DNA of 64,000 nt from JACMLX01 sp040384325 (GCA_040384325.1 JAZKJL010000001.1:372001-436000), one strand, 5' to 3'; numbered from the stretch's first letter, positions 18,339 through 27,991 are shown. The notes: a model not told the origin generated them from the sequence alone. Made by a program: numbers and translations.

Positions 18339-19166
18339 GTGACCAGCCCGGCGACACACGTCGCCACCCGGCTCAGCGCGCTGCGCCTCGTGTCGTTCGT
18401 GCCGCCGCAGCGGGACGCGGTGCACGTCGGCCTGCTCACCCCCGATGCGCAGCACGTCATCGACCTGGCGGGACTGGGCATCACCGACGCCCTCGAGGCC
18501 CTCGACCAGCTGCCGATGCTGCGACAGGCCGCCGGGGCCATCGTGCATGGCGCGGCGCGCACCGCGTTCCCGGTCAGCGGCCTGCACCTGGTGGCACCGA
18601 TCCCGCTGGTGCGGAGCGTGGTGTCGGCACCTGGGCAGTCCGCACCGGCCTTCGCCGACCCGGCGACGTTGCACGGTCCGGGTGGCCACCTCTCGCGTGA
18701 CGAGGCGGCAGCGGCGCAGGTGGGGATGGCGGCGGTGGTCGGCACCACGCTCGATGCACGCGTGCACGTGGACGACGAGACCGTGCACGACGCGCTGGTC
18801 GGCACGGTGCTGGTGCTCGGCTGGCCGCAGCCCGGACACGATGGGCAGCCGGCGTTGCGCGCCGGCGCAGTGGGACCGTTCGTGGCGGTGCCGCGCCGGC
18901 GTCCGGATGCCCTCATCCTCACCCACGTGGCGCCGCTCGCTCCCGGCGCACCGGACGATCACAAGCGCACCGTGCCTGCACCCACCGATGCCGAGTTCGT
19001 CGCGCTCGCCCGTCGTGCGCTGGCCTCGCACGTGCTGCGGCCCGGCGACCTCCTCACCATCTTTCCGACAGTGACCGGGCCGGCGGTGCCGTGGCCCGTC
19101 ACCGGTGGCAGCTGGGTGCGCGCCAGTGCCCCGGGACTGGGCTCGCTGTCGCTCGCCGTTCTGTAG
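18339..19166 (+). CDS. FAH-family-like protein lacking the usual metal motif
   Basis: A 275-residue protein where a fumarylacetoacetase would be expected. The outline fits the FAH fold: LRLVSFVPPQ at the start, LHLVAPIPLVRSVV before the domain core, and DEAAAAQVGMAAVVGTTLD where active FAH proteins have a YEaELavVIG-type acidic motif. GAVGPFVAVP occupies the place of the PLGPWIVT-type strand. The acidic metal ligands of active enzymes are not recognisable, so it may be a non-catalytic or very divergent member. The GTG start at 18339 lies 46 bases after the HPPD stop. The role in fumarylacetoacetate cleavage is inferred from position only. Confidence 0.6.
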   Translation: MTSPATHVATRLSALRLVSFVPPQRDAVHVGLLTPDAQHVIDLAGLGITDALEALDQLPMLRQAAGAIVHGAARTAFPVSGLHLVAPIPLVRSVVSAPGQSAPAFADPATLHGPGGHLSRDEAAAAQVGMAAVVGTTLDARVHVDDETVHDALVGTVLVLGWPQPGHDGQPALRAGAVGPFVAVPRRRPDALILTHVAPLAPGAPDDHKRTVPAPTDAEFVALARRALASHVLRPGDLLTIFPTVTGPAVPWPVTGGSWVRASAPGLGSLSLAVL

Positions 19167-19231
19167 CGCCGCATCAATCAGGTGGTGCACGTCCGTGCGC
19201 CGCCGCCTTCGTTCCGAAGCCCGAGGTTCCC

Positions 19232-20419
19232 GTGCCCTACTATCACTCGCTCGGTCGCGTGCCGAAGAAGCGTCACACCGCCCACCGTCGTCCGGACGGC
19301 GGCATCTACTCCGAGCAGCTGGTGGGCCACGAAGGCTTCACCGGCACCTCGGCGCTGCTCTATCACGTGCACCCGCCGACCACGGTGAAGAGCGTGCGTC
19401 GCCTGCGCGACATGAAGCTCGAGGCCGACACCGACGAGACGCTGAAGCACCGCAAGTGGTTCACGTCGCGCCTGCCGACCGGTGGCAGTCCCACGCTCGA
19501 TCGCGTGCCGCTGCTGTTCAACGCCGACATCGCCATGTACTACGTGGCCCCCGACGAGACCGACGCGCACTTCTATCGCAATGCGCAGGCCGATGAGGTG
19601 GTGTACGTCGCGAAGGGGCAGGGCACGCTGGAGACGCAGTTCGGCGACCTGCCGTATCGCGAAGGTGACTACGTCGTGATCCATCGCGGCATCATGCACC
19701 GCTGGAAGCTCGACGCCAGCGCCGGCCCCACCAACCTGCTGGTGCACGAGAGCAAGGGCCATGTGCGGCCGCCCAAGCGGTACCGTAACGAGTTCGGACA
19801 GATGATCGAGGGTGCGCCGTATTCCGAGCGCGACTTCGGCGTGCCGCGCGAGCTGAAGACGTACGACGAGATGGGCGACTTCCGCATCCTCGTCAAGCAG
19901 TACGACGCGCTGCAGGAGTACATCCTCGACCATCACCCGTTCGACGTCGTCGGCTGGGACGGTTGCTTCTACCCGTGGACGTTCAACATCCACGACTTCG
20001 AGCCGATCGTGGGTCGCGTCCACCAGCCGCCGCCGGTGCACCAGACGTTCCAGGGTGACGGCTTCGTGATCTGCTCGTTCTGCCCGCGCCCGTACGACTT
20101 CGATCCCAACGCCATCCCGGCGCCATACAACCACAGCAACGTGGATTCCGACGAGGTGATCTTCTACGCCTCGGACGACTTCATGAGCCGCAAGGACATC
20201 GAGTTCGGCGCCATCACGCACCATCCGGACGGCATCCCGCACGGCCCGAATCCAGGGCGCGCCGAAGCCAGCATCGGGCAGAAGGAGACCAAGGAACTGG
20301 CGGTGATGATGGACTCGTTCCGCCCGCTCAAGGTGGCGAAGCAGGTGAAGCCGATCGAGGACGAGACGTATCACACCAGCTGGATCGAGGCGCAGCACGC
20401 GATGGTCTCGTCGCGCTGA
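19232..20419 (+). CDS. hmgA: Homogentisate 1,2-dioxygenase
   Basis: A 395-residue cupin-type iron dioxygenase that opens homogentisate to maleylacetoacetate. The N-terminal MPYYHSLGRVPKKRHT and the cupin core DEVVYVAKGQGTLET, then VIHRGIMHRW, fit the bacterial HGD family. C-terminal iron-site motifs are YNHSNVDSDEVIFY and GIPHGPNPG. The GTG start at 19232 is chosen because GAGG (19223-19226) stands five bases upstream and the homologous N-terminus begins there; the reading frame stays open farther upstream. Maleylacetoacetate isomerase is not encoded in the operon. Confidence 0.93.
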   Translation: MPYYHSLGRVPKKRHTAHRRPDGGIYSEQLVGHEGFTGTSALLYHVHPPTTVKSVRRLRDMKLEADTDETLKHRKWFTSRLPTGGSPTLDRVPLLFNADIAMYYVAPDETDAHFYRNAQADEVVYVAKGQGTLETQFGDLPYREGDYVVIHRGIMHRWKLDASAGPTNLLVHESKGHVRPPKRYRNEFGQMIEGAPYSERDFGVPRELKTYDEMGDFRILVKQYDALQEYILDHHPFDVVGWDGCFYPWTFNIHDFEPIVGRVHQPPPVHQTFQGDGFVICSFCPRPYDFDPNAIPAPYNHSNVDSDEVIFYASDDFMSRKDIEFGAITHHPDGIPHGPNPGRAEASIGQKETKELAVMMDSFRPLKVAKQVKPIEDETYHTSWIEAQHAMVSSR

Positions 20420-20443
20420 CGACGATCCCCTGACGTCACGGCG

Positions 20444-21781
20444 GTGACGCTCCGGCACGACACGAGACCAGCCCCGCGGCTTCGGCTGCTGGGGCTGGTC
20501 TTCGTGTTGTACTTCACCGTCTCCGGTGGTGCGTTCACCCTCGAGGCGCTGGTGGCCGGCGTCGGCCCGGTGCTGGCGCTGGCGGCGCTGGTGGTGATCC
20601 CGCTGCTCTGGGCGGTGCCCGAGGCGCTGCTGATCGGTGAGCTGGCCAGCATGCTGCCGATCGAAGGCGGCTACTACCGCTGGGTGCAGCGCGCGTTCGG
20701 CGATCGCACCGGCTTCCAGAACGCCTGGTGCACCTGGCTCTACTCGCTGGTCGAGATGTCGCTCTACCCGGCGATCGTGGTGCAGTACCTCGCGGCGTTC
20801 GCTCCCAACCTGGCGCAGGGTTGGATCATCGCGGTGACGCTGCTGGTGATCTGGATCCCGACCATCCTCAACCTGCGCGGCGCGGTGCCGGTGGGACGCG
20901 TCTCGGTGGTGATCGGGATCGCGGTGCTGGCCTGCTTCGCGCTGCTGGCGCTGTTCGCACTGCCGCGCATGACACACGCCCCGTGGTTCACGCCGGGACC
21001 CGCAGAGCCGGTGCGCTGGTCGTCACTCGGCGCAGGCCTCAGTCTCGCCCTGTGGAACTGGATCGGCTGGGACAACGCCAGTACGGTGTGCGGCGAGATC
21101 GAAGATGCCGGTCGCACCTATCCGAAGGCGCTGGCGATCGCGGTACCCTTGGTGGCCGCGGGCTACTTCGTCCCGCTGCTGCCGGCGCTCGCCGCCAGTG
21201 ACTGGCGCACCTGGCGTGAAGGCGGCTGGCCCGACATCGCGCGTGAGGTGGCGGGGCCGATGGGTCCATTCCTCGGGATCGCGCTGGTGGTGCTGGCGAT
21301 GCTCAGCGCGACCGCGATGTTCAATTCGCTGCTGCTGGCGTATTCGCGCATTCCGCTCAGCGTGGCGCAGGACCGGTTGCTGCCACGATGGCTCGCGGTG
21401 GTCGATGCGCGTGGTGTGCCGGTGCGTTCGATCCTGCTCGCCTCAACGCTCTATTCAGTGCTGGCGCTGCTGCCGTTCGGTGACCTGATCTCGGCCGACA
21501 TCCTGCTCTACGCCGTGGCACTGGCGCTGGAGTTCGCGGCGCTGATCCAGTTGCGCCGCACCGAGCCCACGCTGCGCGGCCCGTTTCGCCTGCCGTTCGG
21601 ACGACGCGGCCTGGTGCTGCTCGCGCTCTGCCCGATGCTGATCCTGCTCGGCGTCACCGGGGTCGAGATCAGCGAGGGCGAACACGCCGGCCGTGCCCTG
21701 CTGGTGGCCACCGTGGCGGCGGCACTGGGGCCGCTGGTCTTCAGTGCGCTGGACCGTCGGCGACGGCACTCGCGCGACTGA
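20444..21781 (+). CDS. APC superfamily amino acid permease
   Basis: A 445-residue inner-membrane transporter with about twelve hydrophobic helices. The first helix region FTVSGGAFTLEALVAGVGP matches the unwound TM1 glycine motif of APC carriers (usually GxG-type). GELASMLPIEGGYYRWVQRAFG is the hallmark TM2-TM3 segment. It begins with GTG at 20444, 24 bases after hmgA, and so closes the Phe/Tyr operon. Uptake of an aromatic amino acid is the natural inference, though specificity is not readable. Its 3' end overlaps the convergent DUF502 gene by 41 bases. Confidence 0.85.
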   Translation: MTLRHDTRPAPRLRLLGLVFVLYFTVSGGAFTLEALVAGVGPVLALAALVVIPLLWAVPEALLIGELASMLPIEGGYYRWVQRAFGDRTGFQNAWCTWLYSLVEMSLYPAIVVQYLAAFAPNLAQGWIIAVTLLVIWIPTILNLRGAVPVGRVSVVIGIAVLACFALLALFALPRMTHAPWFTPGPAEPVRWSSLGAGLSLALWNWIGWDNASTVCGEIEDAGRTYPKALAIAVPLVAAGYFVPLLPALAASDWRTWREGGWPDIAREVAGPMGPFLGIALVVLAMLSATAMFNSLLLAYSRIPLSVAQDRLLPRWLAVVDARGVPVRSILLASTLYSVLALLPFGDLISADILLYAVALALEFAALIQLRRTEPTLRGPFRLPFGRRGLVLLALCPMLILLGVTGVEISEGEHAGRALLVATVAAALGPLVFSALDRRRRHSRD

Positions 21782-22352
21782 TCGCCGCCGCGCCATTGGA
21801 AGGTGTTCCCGACTTGTCGGTCACGCCACCCGAGACGATGAAGGTCATCAACTCGGCGCTCCCCGCCTGCACCAGCGTCACGTGGGCCGACGGCACCAGG
21901 ATCAGCTGCCCGGTGAACGCGTAGCTGTGCGGCAGGTACACCGCCACGTGGTCGGTGAGGCCGAACATGTCCACGTCGCGGCGCGTCATGAAGCCCAGCG
22001 CCTTCGCCTCGCTCGACGGATACAGCGTCACCAGCACCGCGGTGTCGAAGCGCTTCTTGTCGCCCACGAACGCCTCGAAGAAATCCTTCGCGGTGCCGTA
22101 GAGCAGGCGCACGAACGGCAGCTTCTCCAGCAGGCCGTCGATCAGCCGCACCAGCCCATCGGTCAGCACGTTCGAGCCCAGCGCGCCGACCAGCGTGATC
22201 AGCCCGATGGTGATCGCGAAACCGACCCCGGGGATGTTGATCGGGATCCAGCTGTCGATGGCCGTGATGATCGAGTAGCAGACGTAGACCGTCAGGGCCA
22301 GCGGCGCCATGATCACGAGTCCACGCAGGAAGTAGCCGGCCAGGCGACGCAT
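21741..22352 (-). CDS. DUF502 family membrane protein
   Basis: A 203-residue protein of the DUF502 family, whose function is not established. Two N-terminal membrane helices are visible (YFLRGLVIMAPLALTVYVCYS and IPGVGFAITIGLITLVGALG). The soluble part contains the family blocks LLEKLPFVRLLYGTAKDFFEAF and GFMTRR, and VAVYLPHSYAFTGQLILVPSA near the end. The start at 22352 (MRRLAGYFLRG) puts the first helix at the N-terminus; an upstream in-frame start at 22562 would add an Arg/Gly-rich stretch. The 3' end runs 41 bases into the permease gene on the other strand. Confidence 0.82.
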   Translation of the reverse strand: MRRLAGYFLRGLVIMAPLALTVYVCYSIITAIDSWIPINIPGVGFAITIGLITLVGALGSNVLTDGLVRLIDGLLEKLPFVRLLYGTAKDFFEAFVGDKKRFDTAVLVTLYPSSEAKALGFMTRRDVDMFGLTDHVAVYLPHSYAFTGQLILVPSAHVTLVQAGSAELMTFIVSGGVTDKSGTPSNGAAAISRASAVADGPAH

Positions 22353-22501
22353 GAGAAAAATCTGAGGGGAAGCGCCTTCGGCGCGGGAGCGGCCGAAAGA
22401 TACCAGCCATGTGCCGGACGGTGCGGACAACGACCGCCCGCCACCCCTCGTACATTCCCGTGACCCGCGTTCCTGGACGCCGACCCTCGCCGAATCTGCT
22501 G

Positions 22502-25393
22502 ATGCGCCGACCCACCGCCGTACTCTCGCTCCTCCTGCTCGCCGCCACCGCCCTTCGTGCACAGGGCGGTCGTCCGATCACGCAGGACGACTACGATCGC
22601 TGGCGCGTGGCGCAGGCGCCGAGCATCGCGCCGACCGGCGCCTGGGCCGCGTGGACCGAAGTGCCGCAGGTGGGCAACGGCGACCTGGTGGTGCGTGAGA
22701 CACGTGGCACGCGCGAGGTCCGCGTCCCGCGCGGGTTCCTCGGCCGGCCGATCGTGAACCTCACCGCAGGCACCGACTCGCCCTTCGTCGCACCGCCGCC
22801 GCAATTCACGCCCGACGGCTCGATGCTGGTCGCAATCGGCTACGCGCCGATGGCCGAGTTCGAGCGGGCCCGCAAGGCACGCCCCCGTGCGCTGGCGGTA
22901 CCGCGCAGCTCATTGATCATCGTGCCGCTGGCCGGTGCTGCGGCGCTGCAACCGGTGATCGTACCGCGCGTGCGCAGCGTGCGTGTGCCGCGTGACGGCG
23001 GCAAGGTGATCGCCTACCTGCTGGAGCAGGACACCGCCACCGCGCGTGCTGCCGGCGACACCATCGCACGCCGCACCGCCGATTCGGTGCCCGCCCGCCG
23101 CCCGCGCACGCGCGAGTACGGCACCACGCTCGTGATCCGCGACATCGAGAGTGGCGCCGAGGAGCGCGTGGCCGACGTGAACTCGTACGCCATCGATCCC
23201 ACCGGCACCTGGGTGGCGTACACCATCGTGTCGCGCACACCCGACCGCGATGGTGCCGTGCTGCGTGCGGTGGCCGGTGGCGCCGAGACGCGGCTGATGC
23301 AGGGCACGGGCAACTACAAGGCGATCACCTTCGATCGCGACGGACGGCAGGTGGCGTTCGTGTCGGACAAGGAGGAGTTTACCGCCGAGAAGCCGCGATA
23401 TGCGGCGTATCACGCGGTGGTGGGGAAGGGAGGTGCCGCACGACGCGTGATCGCCCCCGACGCGTTCGCACCGCTGGCGACGCTGTCGGATCGGCAGGTC
23501 GGATTCTCGCGCGACGGCAGCACGCTGGTGCTTGGCGCGGCGCCGATCCTGCCCGACACGATCCCGGCCGACTCGCTCACCGATCGCTCGCAGGTGGACC
23601 TCTGGCACTACATGGAGACGCGCCTGCAGCCGCAGCAGAAGCTGGAGGCGACCCGTGATCGCAACCGCACCTGGCTGGTGGCGCATCGCCTCGCCGGCAA
23701 CGTCACGCGCGTGATCGGCGGTGACACCATCGCCCGTTCCCTGCTCAGCGACGATGGCACGGTGGCGTTGGCGCTCAGCGACCAGCCGTATGCGCTGGCG
23801 CGACTCTGGGGTGACGACGGCTTCGACGTCAGCGTGGTGGACGTCGCCACCGGCCGCAGCCGGCGCGTGGCCGAGAAGGTGGAGTTCAACGCGCAGCTCT
23901 CACCCACCGGTCGCTACGCCACCTGGTTCGCCAATGGCCGCTGGTTCACGCACGACGTGAAGACGCAGAAGACGGTGGATGTGACCGGTGCGCTGAAGGG
24001 TGTGCGTTTCGACCAGGAGACGTGGGACACCCCGTCGACGCCTGCGCCGTGGGGCATCGCCGGCTGGACGACAGATGATCGCGCACTGCTGGTGTATTCG
24101 CGTTTCGATGTCTGGGAAGTGGACCCGGCGGGCGTGAAGCCGGCCCGTTCGGTCACCGACTCGACCGGCGTGAAGGGCAACACCGTGCTGCGCCTGGTGG
24201 ATCTCGATCCCGAGGACCGCTTCATCGACCCGTCGCAGCCGCTGATCCTGTCGGCGTTCAACGAGCGCACCAAGCAGAGTGGCTTCATGCGCGACCGCCT
24301 CGGTGTCACCGCCGCGCCGGAGGTGCTGCTGATGGAGGACGCATCGTGGCGCCTGCTGGGCAAGGCCAGGCGCGGCGACGAGATGCTGCTCACCCGCAGC
24401 ACCTACCGTGAGTTCCCCGACCTTCGCGTCGGCACGACCGTCGCGCAGACCACGCGCATCTCCGACGTGAACCCGCAGCAGAAGGAAGTGCGCTGGGGGA
24501 GCAACGAGCTGGTGACGTGGCGTGCGATGGATGGACAGATGCTGCAGGGCATCCTGTTCAAGCCGGAGGGCTTCGACGCCACGAAGCAGTACCCGATGGT
24601 CACGTACTTCTACGAGTCACTCAGCGACGGCCTGCACAGCTACGTCGCGCCGGGGGGGCGCAACACGATCAACCCGACGATGTACACCTCGCTCGGTTAC
24701 CTCGTGTTCTTCCCCGACATCGCGTACCAGGAAGGATATCCGGGCCAGAGTGCACTGAAGTCGATCGTGCCCGGCATCCAGGCGCTGATCGCGCGTGGCT
24801 ACGTGGACCCGAAGCGCATCGGCACCGCCGGCCAGAGCTGGGGCGGCTACCAGACGGCGTACATGATCACGCAGACCAACATCTTCGCGGCCGCCTTCGC
24901 CGGTGCACCGGTGGCCAACATGACCAGTGCCTACGGCGGCATTCGCTGGGAGAGCGGCCTCGCGCGAGCCTTCCAGTACGAGAAGTCGCAGAGCCGCATC
25001 GGCGGCAGCATGTGGCAGTATCCGTTGCGCTTCATCGAGAACAGCCCGCTGTTCTTCACCGACCGCATCGAGACGCCGGTGCTGATCATGTCCAATGACG
25101 CCGACGGTGCCGTGCCGTGGTATCAGGGCATCGAGTGGTTCGTGGCGCTCAAGCGCTTCGGCAAGGAAGCCTACCTGCTGAACTACAACAACGACGGCCA
25201 CAACCCGCGCAAGCGTGCCAACCAGAAGGATGTGGACCGTCGCATGCAGGAGTTCTTCGGGCATCACCTGAAGGGCGATCCGAAGCCGGATTGGATGCGC
25301 AGCGGCATCCCGTTCCTCGAGAAGGGGCGCGACCAGTTGCCGCGGGCTGCCGCTGCGGCGGGGACGACGTCAGGGTCGGGACGCGAACCCTGA
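22502..25393 (+). CDS. Secreted S9 family peptidase (prolyl oligopeptidase/DPP-like)
   Basis: A 963-residue serine peptidase with a signal peptide (TAVLSLLLLAATALRAQGG). A long N-terminal beta-propeller (GTWVAYTIV, SPTGRYATWF and similar strands) precedes an alpha/beta hydrolase domain. The triad is S779 in AGQSWGGYQ, an aspartate in NDADGAVPW (probably D868) and H900 in NDGHNPRKR. The length exceeds classical DPP IV (about 760 residues), mostly through the propeller. It probably removes peptides from the N-terminus or cuts short peptides in the periplasm. The start at 22502 is set by the signal peptide. Confidence 0.88.
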   Translation: MRRPTAVLSLLLLAATALRAQGGRPITQDDYDRWRVAQAPSIAPTGAWAAWTEVPQVGNGDLVVRETRGTREVRVPRGFLGRPIVNLTAGTDSPFVAPPPQFTPDGSMLVAIGYAPMAEFERARKARPRALAVPRSSLIIVPLAGAAALQPVIVPRVRSVRVPRDGGKVIAYLLEQDTATARAAGDTIARRTADSVPARRPRTREYGTTLVIRDIESGAEERVADVNSYAIDPTGTWVAYTIVSRTPDRDGAVLRAVAGGAETRLMQGTGNYKAITFDRDGRQVAFVSDKEEFTAEKPRYAAYHAVVGKGGAARRVIAPDAFAPLATLSDRQVGFSRDGSTLVLGAAPILPDTIPADSLTDRSQVDLWHYMETRLQPQQKLEATRDRNRTWLVAHRLAGNVTRVIGGDTIARSLLSDDGTVALALSDQPYALARLWGDDGFDVSVVDVATGRSRRVAEKVEFNAQLSPTGRYATWFANGRWFTHDVKTQKTVDVTGALKGVRFDQETWDTPSTPAPWGIAGWTTDDRALLVYSRFDVWEVDPAGVKPARSVTDSTGVKGNTVLRLVDLDPEDRFIDPSQPLILSAFNERTKQSGFMRDRLGVTAAPEVLLMEDASWRLLGKARRGDEMLLTRSTYREFPDLRVGTTVAQTTRISDVNPQQKEVRWGSNELVTWRAMDGQMLQGILFKPEGFDATKQYPMVTYFYESLSDGLHSYVAPGGRNTINPTMYTSLGYLVFFPDIAYQEGYPGQSALKSIVPGIQALIARGYVDPKRIGTAGQSWGGYQTAYMITQTNIFAAAFAGAPVANMTSAYGGIRWESGLARAFQYEKSQSRIGGSMWQYPLRFIENSPLFFTDRIETPVLIMSNDADGAVPWYQGIEWFVALKRFGKEAYLLNYNNDGHNPRKRANQKDVDRRMQEFFGHHLKGDPKPDWMRSGIPFLEKGRDQLPRAAAAAGTTSGSGREP

Positions 25394-25435
25394 CACGCAA
25401 CCGATGATCGTTCGGGCCGGCCGCGAGACACGCAC

Positions 25436-25885
25436 TCAGAGCGTGAATTCGCGCGTCGGCCCGGGTTCGTCACCCGGGCGCAGCACGCGCAGGCGAAGTG
25501 TGGTCCCCGTCGGAAACGGGGTGCGGCCAGGACGCTGGAACCAGGTCTGGAACACCGCGCTCTGGCCCGGATCCACCGTGAACGCCCGAATGCAGCTGAT
25601 CAGCTCCGCCGACTGATTGACCTCGATCGGCGCCCAGCCCTGTGAGCCGAGGCTGTCCACCGCGATGTCGGGCCGCTCACAGCCGCCGCCCTGCAGCGCT
25701 TCGGTGCCGACGTTCACGATCCGCGCCTGTACGAACAGGATCGGGACATCGGCCGGCGCTGACTGATTGACCTCGAGGATGCGCAAGGCGACGGCGTCTG
25801 CGGCCGTCGGTCCGCTGGCACAGGCCGCGAGCGCGCAGCTGATGGCGACGCGCACGTGGCGCTGGATGGACGGAAGGCACGACAT
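25436..25885 (-). CDS. Small predicted lipoprotein of unknown function
   Basis: A 149-residue protein not recognised. The N-terminus MSCLPSIQRHVRVAISCALA leads into AACASGPTAADA, a likely lipobox (LAAC). The remainder is a single beta-rich domain (LRILEVNQSAPADVPILF, PGQSAVFQTWFQRPG) that recalls small immunoglobulin-like or DUF-type envelope domains. The ATG at 25885 gives a compact signal sequence; the alternative at 25933 adds 16 residues. It converges with the S9 peptidase gene, 42 bases apart. Confidence 0.6.
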   Translation of the reverse strand: MSCLPSIQRHVRVAISCALAACASGPTAADAVALRILEVNQSAPADVPILFVQARIVNVGTEALQGGGCERPDIAVDSLGSQGWAPIEVNQSAELISCIRAFTVDPGQSAVFQTWFQRPGRTPFPTGTTLRLRVLRPGDEPGPTREFTL

Positions 25886-25961
25886 CGACAGCGCTCCGTG
25901 AGTACATGGGGTCAGCGGCAGAGGCGCCCGCATCCCACATACTGCGCGATGCCCGAAACGG

Positions 25962-27857
25962 TCAATCGCCGCCGCTGATCATCGTGATCAGCGCCGCGTC
26001 ATCCGTGGACTTGGCCGGCAGCTTCGGTACCGGCGGCAGCTCGCCGAACAGCGCTTGATTGTCGAGGTTCTGCTGCAACGCGAGCAGCATCTTGTCGAGC
26101 TCCTCGCGAGCCTTGCGCAGGCCGCGCCGGAACGCCGCACGATAGCCGACGATGGTGGCCAGCCCCGTCATCAGGGCAAGGCCACCGGCCACCGGCGACG
26201 CCAGCGCCAGCGCGCCGAGCAGTTTCGCCCCGAGCGGGAGCGATATCCCGCCGACTGCCGTGGTGGTGCCGATCGTCGTCCACATCGACCACTTCAGGTT
26301 CTTGCGCTGCCCATCGCGCAGGTCGCCGCTGACCACCACCTCGCACTCGGGGTTCGCCGCATTGCCACGCGCCTTCAGTGTCACGTTCAGCAGCTTGAGG
26401 TCGAGCACGGCGCACTGGTAGATCAGCCCGTGCGTCGTCGCGACCATCGCGCCGCCCATGCTGCCATCGGACATCGACGCGTACAGGTTCGGCACATCGA
26501 AGCGGAGGATGCCACCGTCGAGCGGATGCCCGTTCACCGTCTCGCGCACCTTGAGCATGTACGGCGGTGCGGTCAGGACCCGCCCGATCAGCTGCAGCGT
26601 CGTCTTCGGCGTCGCCTTGATCACGCGTGATGCACTGATGCTGCGGTCGGTGGTCCCGAGCAACGTCGTCACACGGCGCTCCGTCCGCGCGTCGAGCGGC
26701 GCCACGGTGGTGCCGCCGGCAGCCGCGAGCGCCGTGCGCTCGGCGAGTGCGATCGCGACGAACTGCCGTGAGATTCCCGCTTCGACGGCCGCCGCTTCGA
26801 CGTCACGCAACCTGTATGCGTCCGTGGATGCCGCCGCCTCGCCGGACTCGGTCGCCGGCGACGTGAGGTTGACGCTCCGTTCCATGCGGTGTGCCGCTTC
26901 GGCCTGCAGCTGTGCCGCACGCTGCCAGAGCGCCATCGCATCACGCTCCGACACGACCTCGGTCGAGCCGGACGTCACTGCACTGCGGCTGGCCGCCTCC
27001 ACCTCGTCCATCGCTTCCTCGAGCGCGTCGGCCAGTGCTTCGGCGCTTTCCCAGCGCGCGCCCGGCTGCTTGGCGAGGCACTTGTCGATCACCGCCGCAA
27101 TCGGGCCTGGCAGCTGCGACGCCACGCTGCGCAGCGAGGGCGCGGCCTTGGTCACGTGTGCGACCAGCACCGCGTTCGGCGTGCCGTCGAACGGCAGCTG
27201 GTTGCTCAGCGCGTGGAATCCGACCACGCCCAGCGAGTACACGTCGCTGCGCGCGTCGAGCGGATCGTCGGCCGCCTGCTCGGGGCTCATGTAGTGCACG
27301 GTGCCCAGCACGCTGCCGTCTGCAGTCAGGCGCACGTCGGTGGAGCGCAGGTCGCGCGCGATGCCGAAGTCGGTCACCAGCACCCGGCCGCTCTCGCGAT
27401 CGAGCATGATGTTGTCGGGCTTCACGTCGCGATGGATCACGCCGCGGGCGTGGGCGTAGGCGAGCGCCCAGGCCGCCTCGCGGAGGATGCGCACCACGTC
27501 GGCGAAGGGCAGGGCGCCGCGCTCGCGGATGCGGTCGCCGAGCGACTCGCCATCGACGAACGCCATGCTGTACCACACCTGCCCATTCGATTCGTCGGCG
27601 CGGTGCACCGGCACGATATGCGGGTGGCTGAGCTTCGCCGCCGTGCGCGCCTCGCGCAGGAAACGCTCGCGGGTGGCCTCGCTGGCAGCGCTGGTGAGCA
27701 GCACCTTGATGGCCACCAGGCGATCCAGCAGCCGGTCACGCGCCAGCCAGACCGAACCCATGCCACCCTGGCCGAGCGGGCGCACGATGTCGAAGTCGGC
27801 GCGGACGGCGTCCGGGATCAGCGTGTCGGCGAGGGAGGGCGTCAGCGGGTCGGTCAT
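25962..27857 (-). CDS. Serine/threonine protein kinase with C-terminal membrane region
   Basis: A 631-residue Hanks-type kinase. The kinase domain spans about residues 22-280: glycine loop LGQGGMGSVW, ATP lysine K51 in VAIKVLL, catalytic D144 in IHRDVKPDN, DFG aspartate D163, and an activation segment with GTVHYMSPEQ. All key residues are present. Residues 330-540 form a region with no familiar sensor domain. A hydrophobic double segment follows near 545-585 (ISLPLGAKLLGALALASPVAG, GLALMTGLATIVGY). No PASTA repeats are seen. Target and signal are unknown. Confidence 0.9.
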   Translation of the reverse strand: MTDPLTPSLADTLIPDAVRADFDIVRPLGQGGMGSVWLARDRLLDRLVAIKVLLTSAASEATRERFLREARTAAKLSHPHIVPVHRADESNGQVWYSMAFVDGESLGDRIRERGALPFADVVRILREAAWALAYAHARGVIHRDVKPDNIMLDRESGRVLVTDFGIARDLRSTDVRLTADGSVLGTVHYMSPEQAADDPLDARSDVYSLGVVGFHALSNQLPFDGTPNAVLVAHVTKAAPSLRSVASQLPGPIAAVIDKCLAKQPGARWESAEALADALEEAMDEVEAASRSAVTSGSTEVVSERDAMALWQRAAQLQAEAAHRMERSVNLTSPATESGEAAASTDAYRLRDVEAAAVEAGISRQFVAIALAERTALAAAGGTTVAPLDARTERRVTTLLGTTDRSISASRVIKATPKTTLQLIGRVLTAPPYMLKVRETVNGHPLDGGILRFDVPNLYASMSDGSMGGAMVATTHGLIYQCAVLDLKLLNVTLKARGNAANPECEVVVSGDLRDGQRKNLKWSMWTTIGTTTAVGGISLPLGAKLLGALALASPVAGGLALMTGLATIVGYRAAFRRGLRKAREELDKMLLALQQNLDNQALFGELPPVPKLPAKSTDDAALITMISGGD

Positions 27858-27991
27858 CCGTGGGGGTCACTGGGGAGACGGCTGAGTCGGTCGCCGGGTT
27901 TCGTGCGACAGCGGTCGTTGCCGAACCGTGACATGTGCACATCGGAAGCGCCATGGGCCGGTCACGCGACCGTAATCTGCTAGACTCCGGC

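Noticed and set aside
19178..20977. 599-codon minus-strand frame
   Set aside because: It is antisense to homogentisate dioxygenase and the permease and shows the Arg/His/Val bias of a shadow frame in GC-rich DNA.
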